Assembly (NCBI GenBank): GCA_009779675.1
Contig: WRDS01000015.1
Location: forward strand, 1 to 32,240
Direction of reading: 5' to 3'
Length of the DNA: 32,240 nucleotides
Origin: Coriobacteriia bacterium
Lineage (GTDB): Bacteria > Actinomycetota > Coriobacteriia > Anaerosomatales > PHET01
Every line of letters begins with the position of its first letter. The first letter of the stretch is position 1. This document shows positions 18,919 through 26,389 of this stretch, piece by piece. The notes under the pieces are model-generated. The model ran no database searches, was not told the origin of the DNA, and saw only the letters and a program-made list of their open reading frames with translations. The translations under genes were made by a program, and so were the position numbers.

Positions 18919-19037
18919 GGCGCGGTGCCAGATGCAGTGCTGGGTACTTGACGGACATGCGGGAAGCGTACGGTGCGGCGAGATGTGAGACGGGGGATGC
19001 GTGGTGCCGTCGCAGGGTGTGTGGTGCCGTAAGTGTT
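18919..19037. other. Gap between mgtA and tRNA-Asn
   Basis: This is the convergent end of mgtA (+) and tRNA-Asn (-). The decamer GTGGTGCCGT occurs twice (about 19002 and 19021). I see no hairpin with a U tract on either strand. Confidence 0.45.
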
Positions 19038-19113
<76 letters not shown>

Positions 19114-19146
19114 GTACTACGGCGCATCACATAGATGCGAGAAGAG

Positions 19147-19175
19147 AGTTTACCGACGACGTGGACGGTTTGCAA
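19147..19175 (-). promoter_or_regulatory. Sigma70-type promoter of tRNA-Asn
   Basis: On the minus strand TTGCAA (19170-19175), a 17-bp spacer and TAAACT (19147-19152) lie about 34 nt upstream of the tRNA 5' end. This places the transcription start about 27 nt before the mature tRNA. Confidence 0.7.
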
Positions 19176-19190
19176 CGGGCATTTCGTATT

Positions 19191-19303
19191 GCATCACAAA
19201 TCGCGTCACAAATCGCATCACAAACAGGCATCGCGAGTCGGTCGCTATTGCCTCCCGCAATGGTGTCGGCAATGTGTCGGTAATGTGTCGGAAATGGTGT
19301 TGT
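19191..19303. repeat. Two short tandem repeats between the divergent tRNA genes
   Basis: A 12-bp unit occurs three times in direct tandem: GCATCACAAATC, GCGTCACAAATC, GCATCACAAACA (19191-19226). After 32 bp an 11/12-bp unit occurs four times: AATGGTGTCGGC, AATGTGTCGGT, AATGTGTCGGA, AATGGTGTTGT (19259-19303). No gene is visible. A TACAAT box (19341-19346) downstream, preceded by GGT but without a good -35, may be the -10 of the CAU tRNA promoter. Confidence 0.75.
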
Positions 19304-19409
19304 TTAAGTGTAGGTCTCGGCGGTTTGTGCTAAGACCGGTTACAATAAGCAGGCGTTGCACGGCGCTTTGACCACGCGCTTCGGTCGAGTGTCTATACAG
19401 GTGCGTAGC

Positions 19410-19484
19410 GGGCCCGTAGCTCAACGGTGGAGCAGGGGACTCATAATCCCTTGGCTGCAGGTTCGAATCCTGCCGGGCCCACCA
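19410..19484 (+). tRNA. tRNA with CAU anticodon, probably tRNA-Ile2 (lysidine) rather than elongator Met
   Basis: Full cloverleaf: acceptor GGGCCCG with CGGGCCC, a short D arm AGCTCAACGGTGGAGC, anticodon arm GGGACTCATAATCCC, T arm GCAGGTTCGAATCCTGC, discriminator A, CCA encoded. The anticodon is CAT. The C4-G69 and C5-G68 pairs and the GACTCATAATC-CTTGG context resemble E. coli tRNA-Ile2, where those pairs support TilS recognition; E. coli elongator Met has different pairs there. It lacks initiator features such as the mismatched first pair. The tRNA call is certain; the isoacceptor identity is inferred. Confidence 0.96.
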
Positions 19485-19520
19485 TGAAGGTCTTACGCTT
19501 TGAGCGGTTCACAAAACATG

Positions 19521-19539
19521 CCTCCGGTTTTACCGGAGG
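19521..19539. terminator. Perfect hairpin after the CAU tRNA
   Basis: CCTCCGGT, loop TTT, ACCGGAGG: an 8-bp perfect stem 36 nt after the tRNA. No U tract follows on the + strand, so it may be a processing or stabilising hairpin, or a weak terminator. Confidence 0.45.
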
Positions 19540-19638
19540 TCAGGTGACTCTGTTCACGGGTTGCACAGAAGAGTAGGGAAAAGCAGATATCGAGGGAGTG
19601 GCTGGTTCAGTTGCTTTGTGAGATATGAGGATGACATC

Positions 19639-20472
19639 ATGGATGACACCGTGAACGAGACCGCAGACAACGCGATAAGCGATGGCGTGAGCGATGCCGC
19701 TGATGACATCCTGGGCGGCGATGGCGCGAGTGACACCGTCGGTGATGGTGCGGTCGGTACTGCAGACGATGCCGCGAATGACACCCAAGCCAGCACTGTG
19801 GGCGGCGATCCTGCGGACACTGCCCCTGCCACGGTCGAGCCTGGCAAGCCAAAGTCCTCGTTTGCCGCTATGGCTATCGTGCTCGTTTTCTTGCTGGTTG
19901 TTGTGGCCGGTGCGGGTGCCTGGTTCTTCGGCTTCACACGGTCACCGGCGTACTCGCTCGGCGAGCTTGCAAAAGCGGGGCAGGCCAAGGACATGGATGG
20001 CGTGCAGAAGTACCTTGATATCGATGCGGTGATCGACCAGCTTCTGGACATCGCTATCAGCAAGGTCCTTGCCGAGAGCGGCGAGGCAGATCCGTCGGCA
20101 GCAGGTATGATCGAGATGATGAAGCCGATGCTAGCCGAGCAGCTCAAAGAAGAGATCCGTAAATCGGTTGAGGAAGGCAAGGGCGCAGGCGGGTCGGGCA
20201 CGGGGCTTGTCACAAACCTGTTTGCCCTCACCGGCGGCTCAGGCGGTGCCCGAAAGGCGGGCCCTATGACGAACCTGTTCGTCTTAGGTAAGGCAAAAAC
20301 GACTGGTCGCACAGGCAATGAGGCGCTTGTGACCATCGGGATCAAAGACCGCAAGGGCAAGCCGCTTGACCTCGCGCTGAGGATGAAGCGCACCGGTAAC
20401 CACTGGCAGGTCATCGCCATCGAGAACGCGGAGGAGCTGCTCGAAAGGCAAGCAAGCGAGCAGGTCGAGTGA
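19639..20472 (+). CDS. Single-pass membrane protein with DUF2939-like extracytoplasmic domain
   Basis: 277 aa from ATG 19639 (GAGGAT upstream); the track's start at 19561 adds a Cys/Arg-rich head with no support. An acidic, Asp/Ala/Gly/Thr-rich N-terminal region of about 70 residues has quasi-repeats of the DAADD / DGVSD / DTVGDG kind. One strong membrane helix follows (about 75-98, AIVLVFLLVVVAGAGAWFFGF). The outer domain opens with SPAYSLGELAKAGQAKDMDGVQKYLDIDAVID, the pattern of DUF2939-type proteins, and ends with an NHWQVIAIENAEELLER strand/helix. No catalytic motif is visible. The acidic head would be cytoplasmic if the protein is N-in. The ABC-F gene follows 38 nt later, perhaps co-transcribed. 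Function unknown. Confidence 0.78.
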   Translation: MDDTVNETADNAISDGVSDAADDILGGDGASDTVGDGAVGTADDAANDTQASTVGGDPADTAPATVEPGKPKSSFAAMAIVLVFLLVVVAGAGAWFFGFTRSPAYSLGELAKAGQAKDMDGVQKYLDIDAVIDQLLDIAISKVLAESGEADPSAAGMIEMMKPMLAEQLKEEIRKSVEEGKGAGGSGTGLVTNLFALTGGSGGARKAGPMTNLFVLGKAKTTGRTGNEALVTIGIKDRKGKPLDLALRMKRTGNHWQVIAIENAEELLERQASEQVE

Positions 20473-20510
20473 GCTGCCAGCAAGCAGGTGGGCGGCCCAA
20501 CTAAGCAGTT

Positions 20511-22538
20511 GTGATCCTTTCAGTCGACAACCTCACCAAGACCTTTGGGTCCCGGGTGCTCTTCTCGGGTGCCTCGCTTCGCGTGGGGGTGCGTGACCGA
20601 GTTGCGCTCATCGGCCCGAACGGTGTTGGCAAGACGACGCTTTTCGAGGTCATCGCTGGCCGTCAGGATGCCGACGAGGGTACGGTCACCGTTGCCCGTG
20701 GCGCGGTCATCGGCTATTTGGAGCAAGAAGCAATCGAGATGTCAGGCCGCACGGTGCTCGACGAGGCCCTTACGGCGGCAAGCCACGTCACCTCGCTTGA
20801 GCACAGGCTTCGGCTGCTTGAGGAAGAGGTCTCTGGCACCGAGGGTGAGGAGCAGGAGCGCCTGCTCGCCGAGTACGGGCGTGCGCAGGAGCGCTTCGAG
20901 GATCTCGGCGGGTATACGGTAGAGGCCGAGGCCCGCTCCGTTCTCGGCGGCCTGGGGTTTGCCGAGGGCGATCTTGCGCGGGATGCCGGGGAGTTCTCAG
21001 GTGGCTGGCTCATGCGGCTTGCGCTCGCAAAGCTTTTGCTCATGCGGCCAGATATCCTGCTTTTAGATGAGCCGACCAACCACTTGGACCTCGAGAGCGT
21101 GACGTGGCTTGAGGGTTTTTTACGTGGGTACGACGGCGCGCTCCTCTTGATAAGCCATGACCGGGCGTTCATCAACGGGCTGGCAACCTGCGTTGCCGAG
21201 ATCGAGAACCGGCGCGTGACCGTTTACACCGGGGACTATGAGTCGTACGAGCGGCAGCGTGCGTTTGCTATTGAGCAGCGCAAGAAACAGCGTGAGGCGC
21301 AGCTCAAAGAGATCGCGCACATGCAGGCGTTCGTGGACCGGTTCCGCTACAAGGCATCAAAGGCGACGGCCGCCCAAGACCGCGTGCGGCGTATCGAAAA
21401 GATCCGTGCGGAGCTTGTCGAGGCACCCTTGGAGCGCAAAACGGTGAAGTTCCGCTTCGCACAACCGCCGCGGACCGGCGACATGGTCGTCTCGTTTGAG
21501 GGCGTGTCGAAGGCGTACGGCGACCTCGTTGTGTACGAGGGCCTGGACCTTTCCCTTTACCGAGGGGATAAAGTTGCGCTTGTTGGGCCGAACGGGGCTG
21601 GCAAGTCGACGCTGTTGCGCATGCTTGCGGGCGTGCTTCCTATAGACGAAGGGAGGCGCAGGCTTGGCGCTGGGGTCGAGACAGCCTACTTTGCGCAGCA
21701 TCAGGTCCAATCCCTTACGCCCGATGCGACCGCGTTCCAGACAATCGATCGGGTAGCGCCCGGATGGACGCAGGGCGAGGTCAGAGGGCTCCTCGGCGCG
21801 TTCCTGTTCGAGGGGGACGATGTCGACAAGAGGGTGCGCGTCCTCTCGGGCGGGGAAAGGGGGCGGCTTGCGCTGGCGAAGATGCTCGTAAAGCCCGCTC
21901 CGTTGCTGTGCCTCGACGAGCCGACCAACCACCTTGACATTGCCTCAAGCGACGTGCTGGAGCAGGCGCTCTTGCGGTTCGCGGGAACGATCGTGCTGAT
22001 CACGCACGACCGCCACCTGATCCGCTCGGTTGCAAACAAGATCGTCGAGGTGGGCGAGGGGGGCATCACCGTCACCGAGGGCGATTACGGCTACTGGCTC
22101 TGGAAGCGCGAGGAGCAGGCGCGCAAGGATGCCGAGAAAGCCGAGGCGGGTGCCAAAAGGAGCGCTCCTTTGACCGGCAGCCCGGCTGCTAGCGCCCACG
22201 GCACCTTGAGCGACGCTATCGCCACCGGCCAGACGGTGGGGCCTAAGACCCGCGAGCAGAAGCGTGCGGAGGCCGAGGCACGAAACAGCACGTTCCGTGC
22301 GACTAAGGTCTGCCGAGAAAGGCTTGCACGCGTGGAGGATGAGCTGGCATCAGCGCAGGCCCGTTACGATGAGCTTGTTGCAAAGATGGCTGAGACCGAG
22401 TTCTACTCGGACCGTGACAGCTTCGAGTCGGCACTTTCCGAGTTCACCGGTTTAAAGCGTAAAATCCCTGTATTGGAGGAGGAGTGGATCCAGGTCTCGG
22501 AAGAGATCGTAAGGCTTGCCTCGGATCAGGAGTCCTGA
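20511..22538 (+). CDS. ABC-F family ATPase (Uup/EttA-like ribosome-associated protein)
   Basis: Soluble protein of two fused ABC domains with no membrane part; ABC-F members act on the ribosome in translation rescue or antibiotic protection. At 675 aa it is near Uup/YfmR size. Walker A motifs are [10 protein letters not shown] (35-44) and [10 protein letters not shown] (about 360). Signatures are FSGGW in the first domain and [15 protein letters not shown] in the second, and both Walker B regions read LDEPTNHLD. The inter-domain linker with [22 protein letters not shown] is diagnostic of the family. A C-terminal coiled coil (about 600-670) is Uup/YfmR-like. The GTG start lacks a good Shine-Dalgarno. 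Which subfamily it belongs to, and whether it gives resistance, cannot be told from sequence alone. Confidence 0.92.
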   Translation: MILSVDNLTKTFGSRVLFSGASLRVGVRDRVALIGPNGVGKTTLFEVIAGRQDADEGTVTVARGAVIGYLEQEAIEMSGRTVLDEALTAASHVTSLEHRLRLLEEEVSGTEGEEQERLLAEYGRAQERFEDLGGYTVEAEARSVLGGLGFAEGDLARDAGEFSGGWLMRLALAKLLLMRPDILLLDEPTNHLDLESVTWLEGFLRGYDGALLLISHDRAFINGLATCVAEIENRRVTVYTGDYESYERQRAFAIEQRKKQREAQLKEIAHMQAFVDRFRYKASKATAAQDRVRRIEKIRAELVEAPLERKTVKFRFAQPPRTGDMVVSFEGVSKAYGDLVVYEGLDLSLYRGDKVALVGPNGAGKSTLLRMLAGVLPIDEGRRRLGAGVETAYFAQHQVQSLTPDATAFQTIDRVAPGWTQGEVRGLLGAFLFEGDDVDKRVRVLSGGERGRLALAKMLVKPAPLLCLDEPTNHLDIASSDVLEQALLRFAGTIVLITHDRHLIRSVANKIVEVGEGGITVTEGDYGYWLWKREEQARKDAEKAEAGAKRSAPLTGSPAASAHGTLSDAIATGQTVGPKTREQKRAEAEARNSTFRATKVCRERLARVEDELASAQARYDELVAKMAETEFYSDRDSFESALSEFTGLKRKIPVLEEEWIQVSEEIVRLASDQES

Positions 22539-22642
22539 CCCCAGGCAGATGTGCGGCGGAGGATGTAGGGGGCGCAAGGGGCCTGGACCGGAACAGGATT
22601 TTGCATAAGAAACGGCACTTTGTGAGACGTTGTAAGATCTTT

Positions 22643-22671
22643 TTGCAAACTTATTTCAAGCCGATTACACT
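22643..22671 (+). promoter_or_regulatory. Sigma70-type promoter of the nuo operon
   Basis: TTGCAA (22643-22648), an exact 17-bp spacer and TACACT (22666-22671), within a distinctly AT-rich stretch. The start of transcription would be near 22678, giving a leader of about 190 nt that contains the whole 23-bp repeat array. The TTGCAA hexamer also occurs in the tRNA-Asn promoter. Confidence 0.7.
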
Positions 22672-22708
22672 ATGCGCCTGTTCGATGTCGCGTTATCTGG
22701 CTTTGAGG

Positions 22709-22823
22709 GCAAGCGGCAGGCGCAAACCGACGCAAGCAGCAGGCACGGACTGACACAAGCAGCAAGCGCAAGCCAGGGCAAGCGGCACGTGCAAACTGAC
22801 GCAAGCGGCACATGCAAACCGAC
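22709..22823. repeat. Five tandem copies of a 23-bp unit in the nuo leader
   Basis: The units begin at 22709, 22732, 22755, 22778 and 22801, each exactly 23 bp with consensus GCAAGCGGCA-SRYGCAAACYGAC. Units 1, 4 and 5 are nearly identical; 2 and 3 are degenerate. 23 is not a multiple of 3, so this is not a coding repeat, and the copies abut without spacers, so it is not CRISPR. It lies between the nuo promoter and nuoA. The remainder of the 22539-22871 gap holds a weak CCAGGC/GCCTGG inverted repeat after the ABC-F gene and the promoter. Confidence 0.93.
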
Positions 22824-22871
22824 ATATGTAGACAGTCAATTCACATAGGAATCGATGGAGTGGGGTGAACG

Positions 22872-23240
22872 ATGCAGGTCGCGCAAACCGAGAATCTGTT
22901 GTTTGTGCTTGGCCTGTTCACGGCCACTGCGGCCTTTGTGGGCATTGTCTTTCTCCTTAACTCCCTTATTGCCCCCAAGAACCCGGGAGAGGCAAAGGGT
23001 GCTCCTTACGAGTGCGGGCTTGAGCAGGCAGGAAGCCCGTTTGTCGCACAACGCCTCCGATTCTCAACAGTCGCGGTGCTCTTTGTCATCTTTGACGCAA
23101 ACGTGATCCTGCTTTTTGCAGTCGCCAGCCGCTTGCACGGCGACCTGCTTGCCCTGGTCAAGGTCTGTGCATTCATCGGGGTGCTTGCCCTGGGGCTTGG
23201 GTATGCATGGCGGAAAGGAGCGCTTGAATGGCGTCTCTAG
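22872..23240 (+). CDS. nuoA: NADH-quinone oxidoreductase subunit A
   Basis: Small membrane subunit of complex I at the junction of the peripheral and membrane arms. 122 aa, three hydrophobic helices (about 8-30, 64-85, 93-113). The long loop after helix 1 carries the conserved GAPYECGLEQAGSP with Cys48, which lies near the quinone site. FDANVILLFAVA in helix 2 holds the conserved acidic residue. The ATG has GGAGTGGGG upstream. It is the first gene of the operon, with a leader containing a 23-bp tandem array; nuoB overlaps by 13 bp. Confidence 0.94.
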   Translation: MQVAQTENLLFVLGLFTATAAFVGIVFLLNSLIAPKNPGEAKGAPYECGLEQAGSPFVAQRLRFSTVAVLFVIFDANVILLFAVASRLHGDLLALVKVCAFIGVLALGLGYAWRKGALEWRL

Positions 23241-23872
23241 GCAAGACGGACAGCGCTTCAGACAGCGCCCTAGGCTACTCCACGCTGGAATCCGGGGTCG
23301 GTAACGTGATCCTTACCTCTGCGGATGCGCTGCTCGGCTGGTCAAGGGGGCAGTCGCTCTGGGCGTTTCCCATGGGGACCGCGTGTTGCGCCATGGAGCT
23401 TATCGCCGCGTCCTTCTCGAAGTTCGATTTCGACCGCCTAGGGGTCTTCCCCCGGCAAGGGCCTCGGCACACCGATGTCATGATCGTCGCAGGGACGATC
23501 ACCGAGAAGATGAAGCCGGTGGTGATCCGGCTTTACGAGCAGATGGCCGAGCCGAAATGGGTCATTGCGATGGGCAACTGTGCTATCTCTGGCGGCATCT
23601 TCTACTACGACACATACTCCGTTGTCCGAGGCGTCGACCAGTTCCTTCCCGTTGATGTCTACATCGCCGGCTGTCCTCCCAGGCCGGAATCGCTGCAGGA
23701 CGGCATCGTTCAGCTGCGAAACCTGGTCAGGGCCGAGTCCGTCTCCCCGGGGGTGCGCTACCGGCGTCGGACCGAGATCCCGCTGAGGACGGCCCCTGCG
23801 CCCACGACCCCCGCGCCCGCGGAGCCTGCGTCGGCGGCTCCCGCATCCGCGCCCTCAAAGGACCCGGCATGA
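23228..23872 (+). CDS. nuoB: NADH-quinone oxidoreductase subunit B (N2 cluster)
   Basis: Peripheral-arm subunit that holds the terminal [4Fe-4S] cluster N2, passing electrons to quinone. 214 aa. Ligands are visible: the tandem Cys53-Cys54 in GTACCAMEL, Cys118 in AMGNCAISGG and Cys149 in AGCPPRPESL, all family-invariant. GVFPRQGPRHTDVMIVAGT is also diagnostic. A non-conserved tail of about 27 residues made of Ala, Pro and Ser (APAPTTPAPAEP...) follows the conserved part. It overlaps nuoA, and nuoC starts in its stop codon (ATGA). Confidence 0.96.
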   Translation: MASLGKTDSASDSALGYSTLESGVGNVILTSADALLGWSRGQSLWAFPMGTACCAMELIAASFSKFDFDRLGVFPRQGPRHTDVMIVAGTITEKMKPVVIRLYEQMAEPKWVIAMGNCAISGGIFYYDTYSVVRGVDQFLPVDVYIAGCPPRPESLQDGIVQLRNLVRAESVSPGVRYRRRTEIPLRTAPAPTTPAPAEPASAAPASAPSKDPA

Positions 23873-24336
23873 CGACGACGTTTGCCGCAACCATGGCATC
23901 CATTGCCGAGAAGTTCAAGAGCGCCGTGCTGGCAGACAGCGACGGCGTTGCCGATGCGTGCATCCGCGTGGAGCGTGAAGAGCTGCTTGGCTTGGCGACC
24001 GAGCTGGCGGCCAAAGGCTTCGACCAGCTTGAGATGGTCACGGCTGTCGATTACCGCGACCGCATCGGGCTCATATATCGGCTGGTCTCGGCAACGCTCT
24101 CGGCATCGCTCGTCGTAAGGTGCGACCTGCCTGCCGAGCAACCACGCGTGGTGAGCCTGGCGGGCATCTGGCCGGCGGCCGACTCGCAGGAGCGGGAGGT
24201 GCTTGACCTTTTTGGCGTGGCCTTTGACGGGCATCCCTGTCCGAAGCGCATCTTTTTGCCCGATGATTTCTGCGGGCACCCGCTCCGCAAGGATTTTGAA
24301 AGCCCCACCCTCATCAGAAGACCGGACCTCATCTGA
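23869..24336 (+). CDS. nuoC: NADH-quinone oxidoreductase subunit C
   Basis: Structural 30-kDa-type subunit of the peripheral arm beside NuoD and NuoI. 155 aa. The family signature is REVLDLFGVAFDGHPCPKRIFLPDDFCGHPLRKDF near residues 107-142, with QLEMVTAVDYRDRIGLIYRL before it. The ATG overlaps the nuoB stop by 4 bp and the gene ends with TGATG into nuoD. Separate C and D genes are the ancestral arrangement, unlike the fused nuoCD of enterobacteria. Confidence 0.93.
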   Translation: MTTTFAATMASIAEKFKSAVLADSDGVADACIRVEREELLGLATELAAKGFDQLEMVTAVDYRDRIGLIYRLVSATLSASLVVRCDLPAEQPRVVSLAGIWPAADSQEREVLDLFGVAFDGHPCPKRIFLPDDFCGHPLRKDFESPTLIRRPDLI

Positions 24337-25445
24337 TGCCTGACCAGGAATTCAACCAAGAGCTTGTCGTGAACGTCGGGCCGCAACACCCGTCTACGCA
24401 CGGGGTCGGCCGCATCCTGCTTAACTTGGACGGCGACATCGTACGCAAGGCGGAGCTCATCATCGGGCACCTCCATCGCGGCATCGAGAAGATGGCCGAG
24501 AACCGCACGTACCTGCAGGTGGTCCCCCTCACGGACAGGCTCGATTACGTTGGCTCGATGTATGCGAACTGGGCGTATTGCCGAGCGGTCGAGAAGGCCG
24601 CAGCCATAGATGTCCCTGAGCGCGCCGAGTATCTGCGCGTGATCGTCTGCGAGATGCAGCGCATCGCCAGCCACATGATGAGTGTGGGCTCATCAGGAGC
24701 CGACTCAGGTGCATTCACCGTGTTCGTGTACGCCTTTGACCTGCGTGAGCGCATCGTCGAGCTCTTCGAGCAGCTGTGTGGGGCACGGTTGACTTACAGC
24801 TATGTCCGACCGGGCGGCGTGGCGTTTGACGCGCCGGACGGATGGGCGGACGCGGTCTTAGCCGAGATGCGCAAGCTCCCCACCGGCCTCGAAGAGCTTG
24901 ACAAGCTGCTTTTTGGCAACGTTATCGCACGCGGGCGCCTAAAAGGGGTCGGCATCATGAGCACCGAGCAGGCGATCGCCTGGGGCGCGACAGGCCCGGT
25001 GGCGCGTGGCTCCGGGGTTGCCCTCGACATCCGCAGACAGGATGCGTACTCGGTCTACCCGCGCATAGGGTTCGACGTTGTGGTGGGAGACAACGGGGAC
25101 GCCTACGACCGTGCCCGCTGCCGCCTGCTTGAGTGTTTTGAGAGCGTCCGCATAATCGAGCAGGCGATCACGCAGATGCCGGAAGGCCCCATCTTGACAG
25201 ACGGGATCCCTCGGCTGATCGCCCCGCCAAAAGGCGACGCGTACGCACGCATCGAGAGCGCTCGCGGGACGCTCGGCGTCTATACCGTGAGCGACGGGGG
25301 CGCAAAGCCGTATCGCGTGCACTTCCGTAGCCCGGCGTTTTGTAACGTGTCGCTTATCTCACGGCTTGCGCCGAGCCATGTGCTCTCGGACCTCGGGGTC
25401 ATCTTAGGCTCGCTTGATCCCGTGTTTGGCGAGGTGGATCGATGA
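24336..25445 (+). CDS. nuoD: NADH-quinone oxidoreductase subunit D
   Basis: 49-kDa-type subunit, related to the [NiFe]-hydrogenase large subunit, forming the quinone pocket with NuoB. 369 aa, on the short side of 370-430. VNVGPQHPSTHGVGR at the start holds the quinone-binding His loop. HLHRGIEKMAENRTYLQVVPLTDRLDY, RIASHMMSVG, YVRPGGV and GPVARGSGVALDIRR are all family motifs. The hydrogenase Ni-binding Cys pairs are absent, so this is complex I rather than a group-4 hydrogenase. The start overlaps the nuoC stop by 1 bp. Confidence 0.96.
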   Translation: MPDQEFNQELVVNVGPQHPSTHGVGRILLNLDGDIVRKAELIIGHLHRGIEKMAENRTYLQVVPLTDRLDYVGSMYANWAYCRAVEKAAAIDVPERAEYLRVIVCEMQRIASHMMSVGSSGADSGAFTVFVYAFDLRERIVELFEQLCGARLTYSYVRPGGVAFDAPDGWADAVLAEMRKLPTGLEELDKLLFGNVIARGRLKGVGIMSTEQAIAWGATGPVARGSGVALDIRRQDAYSVYPRIGFDVVVGDNGDAYDRARCRLLECFESVRIIEQAITQMPEGPILTDGIPRLIAPPKGDAYARIESARGTLGVYTVSDGGAKPYRVHFRSPAFCNVSLISRLAPSHVLSDLGVILGSLDPVFGEVDR

Positions 25446-26389
25446 GAAGCTACCTCTTCGGCGTTTTGTGGGGGTTCGCCGCTGCCATACTTATCGCGCT
25501 CACGGCCCTTTTCGGGGTCTGGTGGGAGCGCAAGGTGGCCGGGCGCATGCAGATGCGCTTTGGCCCCCAGCAGGCGGGCCCTGCCGGCGTGCTCCAGACG
25601 CTTGCCGATACGGTCAAGCTTGTCGTCAAAGAGGACATCACGCCCAACCTCGCAGACGTGCCGGTCTTCAAGCTGATGCCCTACCTGGTGTTCGTGCCGT
25701 CTGCCTCGGCTTTTGCGGTCATCCCTTTCGCCAACGGCTGGGCGCCTTTCAATACCGAGGCAAGCGCGCTCTTCTTCCTCGCGGTTCCTGGGATGGGCGC
25801 GCTCGGGATGCTCCTCGCCGGCTGGGCATCGCACAACACGTACGGGAGCTTAGGCGGCGTGCGTGCGGCTGCGCAGCTCGTCTCCTATGAGCTGCCCCGG
25901 ACGCTCTCGGTGCTCTCGCTCGTGGTCCTGGCCGGCACGACAAGCGCCGTCGGGATCCGCGGCGCGTGGCAGTGGTGGTGGATAGTGGTCCTCGCCCCCG
26001 CCTTTGCCGTCTACTTCATCTCTTCTATTGCCGAGGTAAACCGAGGCCCCTTCGACCTGCCCGAGGCGGAGTCCGAGCTTGTTGCAGGCTACTTTGTCGA
26101 TTATTCGGGGATCCGCTGGGCGATCTTCATGATGGTCGAGTACAGCGGGATCGTTGCGGCCTCGCTTTTTGGTGCTGCGACGTTCCTTGGCGGCGGCCTG
26201 GGCATTCCCGGGCCTCTTGGGGTGCTGCTTTTTGTGGCCTTCACTGTTGCATTCACGACGATGATGATCTGGGTGAAGTGGTCGTTTCCTCGGCTGCGCC
26301 CCGACCAGCTGATGTCGTTTGCGTGGAAGGTGCTTACCCCCGTTGCCCTGGTGCAGCTGCTTGTCGCAGGGGTGGTGAGCGCGCTGTGA
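25442..26389 (+). CDS. nuoH: NADH-quinone oxidoreductase subunit H
   Basis: Membrane subunit that docks the peripheral arm and lines the quinone tunnel. 315 aa with about eight hydrophobic helices. Family motifs are VWWERKVAGRMQMRFGP, ADTVKLVVKEDITP, SYELPRTLSVLS, EVNRGPFDLPEAESELVAGYFVDYSG (the acidic loop) and WVKWSFPRLRPDQLM. The ATG overlaps nuoD by 4 bp, and its TGA overlaps the GTG of the next gene (GTGA). It sits in the usual D-H-I order, but the gene in the I position is unusual. Confidence 0.96.
   Translation: MRSYLFGVLWGFAAAILIALTALFGVWWERKVAGRMQMRFGPQQAGPAGVLQTLADTVKLVVKEDITPNLADVPVFKLMPYLVFVPSASAFAVIPFANGWAPFNTEASALFFLAVPGMGALGMLLAGWASHNTYGSLGGVRAAAQLVSYELPRTLSVLSLVVLAGTTSAVGIRGAWQWWWIVVLAPAFAVYFISSIAEVNRGPFDLPEAESELVAGYFVDYSGIRWAIFMMVEYSGIVAASLFGAATFLGGGLGIPGPLGVLLFVAFTVAFTTMMIWVKWSFPRLRPDQLMSFAWKVLTPVALVQLLVAGVVSAL

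Noticed and set aside
22484-22753. ORF of 89 aa after the ABC-F gene
   Set aside because: It starts inside the ABC-F gene and runs into the 23-bp array in a frame without coding features.
22709-22823. CRISPR array
   Set aside because: The repeat units abut with no unique spacers, are degenerate, and no cas gene is nearby.
24336-25445. Group-4 hydrogenase large subunit instead of NuoD
   Set aside because: The Ni-binding CxxC pairs are missing, and the quinone-site and operon context are those of complex I.
25966-26385. N-terminal extension of the NuoI fusion ORF given in the track
   Set aside because: It overlaps nuoH in another frame and is Cys/Arg-rich noise; the GTG at 26386 in a GTGA overlap fits the operon style.
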